A stretch of DNA of 64,000 nt. Source: an uncultured Oscillospiraceae bacterium (GTDB lineage: Bacteria; Bacillota; Clostridia; Oscillospirales; Oscillospiraceae). Numbering within the stretch: position 1 is the first letter of the stretch; every line of letters begins with the position of its first letter. The position numbers were made by a program, and so were the translations under genes. This document shows, in pieces, positions 57,358-64,000 of the stretch. The stretch covers positions 186,001-250,000 of the forward strand of contig CAKTEQ010000004.1 in NCBI GenBank assembly GCA_934552825.1, given 5' to 3'. The notes beneath the pieces are model-generated. The model searched no databases. It worked only from the letters and a program-made list of their open reading frames with translations, and was not told the origin of the DNA.

Positions 57358-59208
57358 TCACTGCACCCAGCCGGGTATCACTATATCCGTACCCGGTACC
57401 ACGAAGCCGCCGTCCGGATCAGTCACGGTGCTGCCCGGATTCGGCTCGGGCTCCGGCTCGGGATCCGGTTCAGGCTCTGGCTCTGGTCCCTTGCTCACCT
57501 GTACGTCGATGGCAAAGTCCTTGGGCACCTGCGTACCCGCGGCAACACCCTGATAGATGATTAGCCCCGCTTCCTGATCGTCATATACTTCCTTGACCTC
57601 ACCCAGCTTGAGCCCGTAATCCTCCAGTTCCATCTGGGCCTGGGCTCGGGTCTTGCCGCTAAGGTTCGGCACGACCACCATCTCGTCGTCCGGCCCCTTG
57701 CTCACTGTAAGGTAGATCGTGGAATTGACAGACACCGTCTCCCCAACGCTGGGGTACACGTCGATGACATAGCCGGAGGTGACGTCCTCCGACGCCTTGA
57801 ACTCCGTCTCCACATTATAAAATCCCAGGTCATTCAGCGCCTTGACGGCTTTTTTATTCTCCATGTTTACGACCTGGGGTATCTCCTGGGACACATCGCC
57901 CCCCGCTATCGTGACGGTGATCGTCTGACCCGCCTTGACGCTCCTGCCGCTCTGGGGATCCTGGGTAAGGATCGTCCCGTCAGCCTGGTCGCTGTCATAG
58001 TCGTATCCGCCGACCTCAATATTGAAGTCCTCATACCTTGAGCTGTTCTGGACGTACTCGATGTCCAGCCCCACTATGCTTGGGACCTCGAAGTCCTCCG
58101 TTGCCGTGAGCAGATCCTTTATGAAGTAATTATAGAGGAAGTAGAAAATGCCCAGCAGGAAAACTATAACGGCGAAGATGCCCGCAAGTACTGCCACGCG
58201 CCGTGCGCTGGAATTGCGGCGGCGGTTCTCCTTTGTCTGTTCATATTTCGCACTGCGCTGAGCCTCCCGCCGCTCCTTATCAGCCGTGACCTTCTTTACG
58301 GCGTTTGTATCGATTATGAGAGTTGGCTCATTCTCCGGGTCGACGACGGGAGAACTTGTGCTGTAATTGAGAGTCATATTAGGATTTTTCCTGAAATCCT
58401 CCAGATCCTTCAACATCGCCGTTGCACTTGGATAACGCTTCTCCTTGTCCGCCGCCATGGCCTTCATGGTTATGGCCTCGAGAGCCTCCGGAATATCCGG
58501 ATTTATCTCCCGGGGGGAGAGAGGCATGGAGTTTATATGCTGTATCGCCACTGCCACAGGTGAGTCTCCCTCGTAGGGCAGGCGGTTCGTGAGCATCTCG
58601 TAGAGCACCACGCCCACGGAGTATATGTCGCTCCGGGCGTCGATATGACTGCCCTTTGCCTGTTCCGGGGAGATATAGTGTACGCTGCCCAGCGCCTCCT
58701 GGGTGAGCGTACTCTGGGTTGTGGTGAGCCGGGCTATGCCGAAGTCCGCGACTTTTATGCTGCCGTCCCGAAGGATCATTATATTATGGGGCTTTATGTC
58801 CCTGTGGATTATCCCGCGGCTGTGCGCGTGCTCCAGCGCCTTGCATATCTGGATCGTGAAATGCAGGGCTTCCTTCCAGTTAAGCGCACCCTTGCGGTTT
58901 ATATACTGCTTGAGCGTTATGCCGTCCAGCAGCTCCATAACGATATAGTCCACGCCGTCAGCGTGACCCACATCGTAAACGCCCATGATGTTGGCATGGG
59001 AGAGCATAGCGACAGCCTGAGACTCTGTGCGGAAGCGCTTGCGGAACTCCTCGTCCATCGCCAGCTCTTCCTTCAATATCTTTATCGCCACAAGGCGGTT
59101 GAGCTTGTGGCACTTGGCTTTATACACATTCGCCATACCGCCGGAGCCTATTTTCTCCAGTATCTCATAGCGGTTGTCAAACATTTTGCCTATGTACTTG
59201 TCTTCCAT
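57358..59208 (-). CDS. prkC: Membrane Ser/Thr protein kinase with PASTA domains
   Basis: 616 residues. Kinase domain 10-275 with 'GSGGMANVYKAKC', 'HRDIKPHNIMI' and 'VADFGIAR'; juxtamembrane 280-340; one membrane helix (~345-367); three PASTA domains (375-580) facing outside, which bind muropeptides or lipid II; and a Pro/Glu-rich tail. It signals cell-wall state, and in Bacillus also germination. ATG 59208 follows TAAGGAGAAC. Partner phosphatase prpC lies 11 bases upstream. Confidence 0.95.
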   Translation of the reverse strand: MEDKYIGKMFDNRYEILEKIGSGGMANVYKAKCHKLNRLVAIKILKEELAMDEEFRKRFRTESQAVAMLSHANIMGVYDVGHADGVDYIVMELLDGITLKQYINRKGALNWKEALHFTIQICKALEHAHSRGIIHRDIKPHNIMILRDGSIKVADFGIARLTTTQSTLTQEALGSVHYISPEQAKGSHIDARSDIYSVGVVLYEMLTNRLPYEGDSPVAVAIQHINSMPLSPREINPDIPEALEAITMKAMAADKEKRYPSATAMLKDLEDFRKNPNMTLNYSTSSPVVDPENEPTLIIDTNAVKKVTADKERREAQRSAKYEQTKENRRRNSSARRVAVLAGIFAVIVFLLGIFYFLYNYFIKDLLTATEDFEVPSIVGLDIEYVQNSSRYEDFNIEVGGYDYDSDQADGTILTQDPQSGRSVKAGQTITVTIAGGDVSQEIPQVVNMENKKAVKALNDLGFYNVETEFKASEDVTSGYVIDVYPSVGETVSVNSTIYLTVSKGPDDEMVVVPNLSGKTRAQAQMELEDYGLKLGEVKEVYDDQEAGLIIYQGVAAGTQVPKDFAIDVQVSKGPEPEPEPDPEPEPEPNPGSTVTDPDGGFVVPGTDIVIPGWVQ

Positions 59209-59219
59209 AGCCGTTCTCC

Positions 59220-59954
59220 TTATTTCTCATATACCACAACAGTGGCGTTATCCGGTGCGCCCCGCTCTTTTACCATGTTTATGATCCGCTGGCAGCAGGT
59301 TTCTTTCTCCTCGTTGTGTATAACCTCGTAAAGCAGTTCCTGATCGCTCAGAATATTGGAAACACCGTCGGAGCAGAGGAGTATATTATCCCCGTTTTTC
59401 AGCTTAACGGGGTAGAAATCCCCCCGGACCCGTGAGCCGGTGCCGAGGGCCCTTGTGATGAGGTTCTTGCTGGGGTGCTTTTTTGCCTCCTCACGGGTTA
59501 TCTCCCCCCGCTCAACAAGCTCCTCCACCATGGAGTGGTCACGGGTTATCTGTTCGATGCCTCTGTCGTTTATGAGATACGCACGGCTGTCCCCAACATT
59601 CACCGCCAGGGCAGTATTTCCCGCGACTATGCAGCTTACAAGAGTCGTGCCCATGCCAGTATAGTCGCTGCTGCTTTTTGACTTGTCATGGACTTGCTCA
59701 TTCGCGTATTCAAGGGCACGGCGCGCCGCCTTCTCAAGCTGCTTCGCCGTCATCTGGGGGCGAAGCTCATTTTTAAGCTCTTCAACATAGGCGCCCACAG
59801 CCATCTCGCTGGCAATGTTGCCCGCTTTCGCACCGCCCATGCCGTCGCAGACCACAAGGATGCTGAGCTTGTTCTCCGGTATCAGGTCTATATAGTACGA
59901 GTCCTGATTTTGTGTCCGGACTCCGCCCATATCAGTCAGTCCCCATGCTCTCAT
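59220..59954 (-). CDS. prpC: PP2C-type protein phosphatase
   Basis: 244 residues. PPM/PP2C motifs with the metal-binding Asp residues: 'RTQNQDSYY' near 16, 'LVVCDGMGGAKAGN' near 38, 'SRAYLINDRG' near 123, 'LLCSDGVSNIL' near 193, and a final 'PDNATVVVY'. It removes phosphate from PrkC and its targets. ATG 59954 follows GGGAGGTGTAAAGC and overlaps the rlmN end by 23 bases. Confidence 0.95.
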   Translation of the reverse strand: MRAWGLTDMGGVRTQNQDSYYIDLIPENKLSILVVCDGMGGAKAGNIASEMAVGAYVEELKNELRPQMTAKQLEKAARRALEYANEQVHDKSKSSSDYTGMGTTLVSCIVAGNTALAVNVGDSRAYLINDRGIEQITRDHSMVEELVERGEITREEAKKHPSKNLITRALGTGSRVRGDFYPVKLKNGDNILLCSDGVSNILSDQELLYEVIHNEEKETCCQRIINMVKERGAPDNATVVVYEK

Positions 59955-60999
59955 GCTTTACACCTCCCTCAGATTCAAGGTTTCTCTTCCTGCGAAGCTG
60001 CCCGCAGGCAGCGTCAATATCGCTTCCGAGCCGCCGGCGTACGGTCGTCGTTATTCCGGCCCGCTCGAGTATATCTTTAAATTTTTTCACAGTGTCCGGA
60101 TAGCTGGGATGCAGTCCCGTCTCGCTCACGTCGTTAAGCGGGATGAGATTAACGTGGGCGCCGCTGTCCCCTCTCAGCTTTTCCGCCAGCAGCCGCGCGG
60201 CGGCAGGGCTGTCGTTCACGCCCCGTATCATGGAGTATTCATAGGATATTCTCCGTCCTGTGGTGACGAAGTAATTATGACAGGTCTCAAGGAGCTTGTC
60301 CACCCCGCAGGCCCTGTTCACGGGCATTATCCTGTTGCGGGTCTCGTCATCCGGCGCGTGGAGGGACACGGAAAGGGTTATCTGAAGGTCCTCCTTTGCC
60401 AGCTTATCTATTCCGTCAACGAGGCCGCTTGTGGAGAGGGATATATGCCTCATGCCGATATTCATCCCCTCAGGATCGTTCACCAGGCGGAGAAAGCGCA
60501 GCACGTTATCGTAGTTATCCAGCGGCTCGCCGATGCCCATCAGGACGATATTGCTTATCTTCACGCCGGAGTCAATCTGGGTGAAGAGCACCTGATCCAG
60601 CATCTCAGAGGGCGTCAGGTCCCGGACCTTTCCGCCTATTGTGGAGGCGCAGAATATGCAGCCCATGCGGCAGCCCACCTGGGTAGATATACAGACGGTG
60701 TTGCCGTGTTTGTAGCGCATCAGCACGGTTTCAACACAGTTGTCGTCCCTCAGGCGCCAGAGGTATTTAATTGTGCCGTCCAGCCGTGACTCCTGCCGGC
60801 GCTCCACCGTCGGCGCGGTTATATAGAACCGCTCTTCCAGCTTTCCCCTGAGTGGTTTGGAGATATCTGTCATCCCGTCAAAGGAGGTCACGCCCCGATG
60901 AAGCCAGCGGAATACCTGCTTTGCCCGGAACTTTGCTTCGCCCATTGCGGCGAGTTCCTCCCCTATCTCCCCGGCAGTCATGCTTTTCAAATCTCTCAT
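59932..60999 (-). CDS. rlmN: 23S rRNA/tRNA adenine-C2 methyltransferase RlmN
   Basis: 355 residues. Radical SAM cluster Cys110-x3-Cys114-x2-Cys117 ('GCRMGCIFC'), with the N-terminal RlmN helical domain and the conserved 'NIVLMGIGEPLDNYDNV' and 'SVSLHAPDDETRNRIMPVN' regions (keys 'MGIGEPLDN', 'LHAPDDETR'). It methylates A2503 of 23S rRNA and A37 of some tRNAs. ATG 60999 overlaps rsmB by four bases (ATGA). Confidence 0.95.
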   Translation of the reverse strand: MRDLKSMTAGEIGEELAAMGEAKFRAKQVFRWLHRGVTSFDGMTDISKPLRGKLEERFYITAPTVERRQESRLDGTIKYLWRLRDDNCVETVLMRYKHGNTVCISTQVGCRMGCIFCASTIGGKVRDLTPSEMLDQVLFTQIDSGVKISNIVLMGIGEPLDNYDNVLRFLRLVNDPEGMNIGMRHISLSTSGLVDGIDKLAKEDLQITLSVSLHAPDDETRNRIMPVNRACGVDKLLETCHNYFVTTGRRISYEYSMIRGVNDSPAAARLLAEKLRGDSGAHVNLIPLNDVSETGLHPSYPDTVKKFKDILERAGITTTVRRRLGSDIDAACGQLRRKRNLESEGGVKHESMGTD

Positions 61000-62321
61000 G
61001 TATTACGCCTCAGCCTGCAAATGAAAAAACCGTCCGTACCGTGTATGTGGGGCAGCAGGGTAACATACCCCGCCGTCTCCCCGACTCCCGGGAGCGTGAA
61101 GCTCTCGAGAGAGAAATTGCTGTTTTCTTCCAGGAATTTTTCCACCACTTTTTCGTTTTCCTCCGGCAGGATGGTGCAGGTGGAATAGAGCACCGTGCCG
61201 CCCGGTTTCGCATATTTGCTCAGGGCGGTGAGTATTTGGAGCTGAAGAGGCGGCATCGCGTCCACATCCTGCTCCTTTTTGAAGCGCACGTCCGGCTTCT
61301 TGCGTATGGTCCCCATACCAGAGCAGGGCACGTCCGCAATGACGATATCCGCCCAGTCTCTTAATTCATCTTTGACGTTTCGCGCGTCGTTTTGTTCCCC
61401 GCGGATTATGGTTATGCCCAGCCGCCGGGCGCCCTTCTCTATAAGTGCTATCTTGTGCTCGTGGATATCAAAGGCGCGTATATCTCCCCGGTCCTCCATG
61501 AGCATGGCGCTGGCAAAGCTCTTGCCTCCAGGCGCGCTGCAGCCGTCAACGATGCGCATACCCGGTTTTGGATCCGCTGCCAGCACCGCAAGGCGCGCGG
61601 CAGCATCCTGGGGCTGGATGAGTCCCTGGGCAAACGCTCCGAGCTTCTCCATATCGCCGGTATTTTTTAGTATCAGACAGCCCGGGAGGAACGGATGTTT
61701 CTCCACGGCGACCCCCTGCTCTTCAAGGCTTCTTACAGCTTCCTCCTCACCGCACCGGAGAGTGTTTACCTGCACCGTCGTTGGAGCCGGTTCATTATCC
61801 GCCGCAAGGAGCTTTTCGCAGTCCTGCCGCCCATAAATATCATAGAGCCGCCTCACAAGCCACAGAGGATGGCTGTACTTAAGCGCCAGGTACTCCTGCT
61901 TTGTGGCGCAGTTCAGCGCCGGCAGTCTCTCCTTCTCCCGGGAGATCGTTCGCAGCACGCCGTTGACAAGTCCCGCCGCCCGCGGATTTTTGAGGCGCTT
62001 TGCCGCTTTTACCGCCTCGTTCACCGCGGCGGAATCCGGCACCTTGTCCAGATATATTATCTGGTACGCTCCGGCGCGGAGTATGTCCAGCACCTTAGGC
62101 TCCAGCTTTTTCAGGCTCATTGTGCAGTAGTGAGCGAGATAAAAGTCCAGCAGAGACATATTCTGCATGACCCCATAGCAGATATGGGTGCAGAGCGCCG
62201 CGTCCGCCCGGCTCAGGCCGTTTTCCCTTATTTCCGCCTTCAGCCGTCCGTCCGACCACGCCCCGTCCCTGCGGCATGCCGCAAGGACCATCAGTGCTGT
62301 CTCTCTTGCTGTTCTCGCCAT
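60996..62321 (-). CDS. rsmB: 16S rRNA cytosine-C5 methyltransferase RsmB
   Basis: 441 residues. N-terminal NusB-like RNA domain (1-140) and a C-terminal methyltransferase fold: 'DGCSAPGGKSFASAML' near 240, 'DVPCSGMGTIRKKPD' near 325 with the catalytic Cys of the 'PCSGMG' motif, and 'YSTCTILPEENEKVV' near 390 with the second Cys. Methylates C967 of 16S rRNA. ATG 62321 follows GAGAGAGGTAAC. Part of the fmt-rsmB-rlmN run. Confidence 0.94.
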   Translation of the reverse strand: MARTARETALMVLAACRRDGAWSDGRLKAEIRENGLSRADAALCTHICYGVMQNMSLLDFYLAHYCTMSLKKLEPKVLDILRAGAYQIIYLDKVPDSAAVNEAVKAAKRLKNPRAAGLVNGVLRTISREKERLPALNCATKQEYLALKYSHPLWLVRRLYDIYGRQDCEKLLAADNEPAPTTVQVNTLRCGEEEAVRSLEEQGVAVEKHPFLPGCLILKNTGDMEKLGAFAQGLIQPQDAAARLAVLAADPKPGMRIVDGCSAPGGKSFASAMLMEDRGDIRAFDIHEHKIALIEKGARRLGITIIRGEQNDARNVKDELRDWADIVIADVPCSGMGTIRKKPDVRFKKEQDVDAMPPLQLQILTALSKYAKPGGTVLYSTCTILPEENEKVVEKFLEENSNFSLESFTLPGVGETAGYVTLLPHIHGTDGFFICRLRRNT

Positions 62322-62331
62322 GTTACCTCTC

Positions 62332-63252
62332 TCAGTCCGCCTGTATCGGGTTGCCCCGGAGCATATCGGTAGCGCTCATACGCTTTTTGCCCTCCGCCTG
62401 TATCTCCGCTATCTCCAGCACCTCTCCGTTGCCGCACGCCATCTTGAGCCCGTGCTTATCCGCGGAGACTACGCTGCCCGGTGCCTTATCCGTGCGCTCC
62501 CCGGTGAGGACCGCCCTGTGTATCTTATATCTCTTGCCGTGTATCTCCGCTGTGGCGCAGGGCCAGCTCTGGAGACCGCGTATCTGGTTCTTTATCTCCT
62601 GTGCCGGTCTTGTCCAGTCGATAGGGGACATCGTCTTTGTGAGCATAGTGGTGTATGTCGCCCGGCTGTGGTCCTGGGGCGTCCTCCCTGCTGTGCCGTT
62701 TTCAATGTCCCTGACGGTCCTTGAGAGCAGCTCAGCGCCCATATCCATAAGGCGCCCGAAGAGCTCGTCGCTGGTCTCGTCCTCGCCTATCTCCGTCTCC
62801 ATAGTGTCTATTATATCGCCGGTGTCCATCTCCTTTGCCAGGTACATGGTCGTGACGCCGGTAGTACGGTCACCGTTGAGGACTGCCCACTGCACCGGCG
62901 CTGCGCCTCTGTACTTCGGCAGGAGGGATCCGTGGACGTTTATGCAGCCATATTTGGGGTACTCCAGCATTTCCTCCGGAAGCAGCCTGCCGTAGGCTAC
63001 AACAACTATAAGCTCAGGCTGCAGCTCTCTGACTGTCTCCATAGCTGTACCGTCCCGGAGCTTTTCCGGCTGAAACACCGGCGTATTGTGCTCCATGGCC
63101 AGCTTCTTTACAGGCGGCGCGGACAGCTTCATCCCTCTGTTGACAGGCTTATCCGGTTGAGTGAACACGCCGCATATATCCTGTCCATCCTCGTAAAGCC
63201 GCTTCAGGGACGCCGCGGCAAACTCCGGCGTGCCCATAAAGAGTATTCTCAT
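62332..63252 (-). CDS. fmt: Methionyl-tRNA formyltransferase
   Basis: 306 residues. 'MRILFMGTPEFAAASL' at the N-terminus, 'INVHGSLLPKYRGAAPVQWA' (key 'HGSLLPKYRGA') near 108 with catalytic residues, and 'DTGDIIDTME' near 145, then the C-terminal tRNA-binding domain from 205. It formylates initiator Met-tRNA. ATG 63252 overlaps the def stop by one base. Confidence 0.95.
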   Translation of the reverse strand: MRILFMGTPEFAAASLKRLYEDGQDICGVFTQPDKPVNRGMKLSAPPVKKLAMEHNTPVFQPEKLRDGTAMETVRELQPELIVVVAYGRLLPEEMLEYPKYGCINVHGSLLPKYRGAAPVQWAVLNGDRTTGVTTMYLAKEMDTGDIIDTMETEIGEDETSDELFGRLMDMGAELLSRTVRDIENGTAGRTPQDHSRATYTTMLTKTMSPIDWTRPAQEIKNQIRGLQSWPCATAEIHGKRYKIHRAVLTGERTDKAPGSVVSADKHGLKMACGNGEVLEIAEIQAEGKKRMSATDMLRGNPIQAD

Positions 63253-63752
63253 TATTCCTCGTCACCGTCCTCAGTCATCATAGCTTCCATCTCCTCGGCT
63301 GTTATGAGTGTGCCGAGCAAGATATCCGTATAGAGTCGGCCGTCCAGATGATCAATCTCGTGGCAGAAGGCGCGCGCCAGCAATCCCTCGCCGGAGACGG
63401 TGAACTCATTACCGTCCCTGTTCTGAGCCTTGACTGTCACGTTCATGGGGCGGCGCACTACACCGTAAAACCCCGGGACGCTGAGGCATCCCTCATAGCC
63501 CTCCTGCTCCCCGTCCGCGCTGATGACCTCAGGGTTGATGAGCTCAATTACCTCGTCGTTCTCGTCGGTGACGATCACCACCCGGCGATTAACGCCCACC
63601 TGTGGCGCTGCGAGACCCACACCGTTCGCCTGGAACAGTGTCTCCCGCATATCGTCCAGAAGAGTATGGAGCCGGTCGTCAAACTTTACTACCTGTCTTG
63701 AAGGTCTCCGCAGTGATTTTTCTTCCTTTGTGATTATATTTCTCAACGCCAT
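63252..63752 (-). CDS. def: Peptide deformylase
   Basis: 166 residues. Motif 1 'GVGLAAPQVG' (44-53), motif 2 'EGCLSVPG' with metal ligand Cys89, motif 3 'HEIDHLDG' with His131, Glu132 and His135. It removes the N-formyl group from new proteins. ATG 63752; 18 bases after the priA stop. Operon priA-def-fmt-rsmB-rlmN. Confidence 0.95.
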   Translation of the reverse strand: MALRNIITKEEKSLRRPSRQVVKFDDRLHTLLDDMRETLFQANGVGLAAPQVGVNRRVVIVTDENDEVIELINPEVISADGEQEGYEGCLSVPGFYGVVRRPMNVTVKAQNRDGNEFTVSGEGLLARAFCHEIDHLDGRLYTDILLGTLITAEEMEAMMTEDGDEE

Positions 63753-63770
63753 TTTCTAAAACTCCGTTTC

Positions 63771-64000
63771 TCAATCCTCAAGGGGATTTATATCCGCAAA
63801 CACAAACACGCCCTTGTTCTCCTTCCCGGCGGAAAACTCCCGCACCAGCGACGAAATCAGCCAGCGTGGCTTCTTTCTGTCCCTGCAGAGCACTGTCAGG
63901 CGATATCTGTATCTGTTATTTACTTTCAGTATTTTCGCGCTCACTGGTCCAAGTATCTTCATGGGCACGTTCTCGGTCTCCGCCCAGCGGCTGAGCACGT
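63771..64000 (-). CDS. priA: Primosomal helicase PriA, C-terminal end (cut by window)
   Basis: The frame is open to the window end; only the last ~76 residues are visible. 'VPMKILGPVSAKILKVNNRYRYRLTVLC' (key 'ILGPVSAKILKVNNRYRY') and 'VFVFADINPLED' match the C-terminal domain of PriA ('LGP.PA...+..RYR', '.DVNP'). The context, upstream of def-fmt, is the usual one. The helicase motor and zinc sites lie outside the window. Confidence 0.85.
   Translation of the reverse strand, partial: VLSRWAETENVPMKILGPVSAKILKVNNRYRYRLTVLCRDRKKPRWLISSLVREFSAGKENKGVFVFADINPLED

Overview
The window reads as chromosomal DNA of an anaerobic, spore-forming, fairly GC-rich Clostridia, most likely Oscillospirales-like (inference). 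Gene order and families are typical Firmicutes: the priA-def-fmt-rsmB-rlmN-prpC-prkC-rsgA-spoVM block, rplM-rpsI, fakA with an Asp23 protein, and SipL/SpoVM for sporulation. Superoxide reductase, several Fe-S proteins, an Fe-S ene-reductase and HemW fit an anaerobe. There is one tRNA, no rRNA operon, no CRISPR array and no intact insertion sequence.

Layout. 1-3291: three genes of a nucleoside-type ABC importer (first one cut by the window edge). 3357-4900: a LysR regulator translationally coupled to an HD hydrolase, divergent from the next block. 5287-10486: four tandem, very similar crotonase-fold proteins, each a separate promoter-gene-terminator cassette. 10556-18000: YhhN membrane enzyme, SLH-anchored S41 protease, TrmH methyltransferase, DUF975 and VanW proteins, HemW. 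18110-20095: type II pantothenate kinase, MBL hydrolase, tRNA-Leu(CAG). 20386-24553: AraC/GyrI regulator, TIR protein divergent from a membrane-anchored HTH protein, and mgtE with a structured leader. 24599-29512: a PucR regulator divergent from a fifth crotonase-fold hydrolase, then a nitroreductase and an Fe-S old-yellow-enzyme reductase. 29567-39029: two-gene SufC/SufB Fe-S assembly pair, fakA operon, two FAD enzymes, a PP-loop ATPase, rplM-rpsI. 39098-40330: decayed mobile-element remnant. 40334-47401: redox block with a Crp/Fnr regulator and ferredoxin, frameshifted rubredoxin, a two-component system and an extracytoplasmic methionine sulfoxide reductase operon. 47481-49742: kinase-like gene, a probable structured ncRNA, superoxide reductase, small membrane protein. 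49792-54452: ABC exporter with a lipoprotein lipase. 54571-64000: SipL, SpoVM and the priA-to-rsgA housekeeping cluster.

The most interesting system is the set of five crotonase-superfamily proteins. All five keep the residues that I recall as catalytic in 6-oxocamphor hydrolase (three His, one Asp, one Glu), at matching spacing, so they are probably C-C bond (beta-diketone, retro-Claisen) hydrolases rather than enoyl-CoA hydratases. The four tandem copies differ most in the loop next to the active site, share mosaic identical blocks, and carry near-identical promoter modules next to a LysR gene. The fifth copy lies beside a PucR regulator, a nitroreductase and an Fe-S ene-reductase. Reduction of a ring to a cyclic diketone followed by hydrolytic ring opening would join these genes into one anaerobic catabolic scheme; this is inference. 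Secondary points are a ~290-nt ncRNA with its own promoter and terminator, a riboswitch-like mgtE leader, a Crp/Fnr palindrome at class II spacing, and an outside-facing MsrAB electron pathway.
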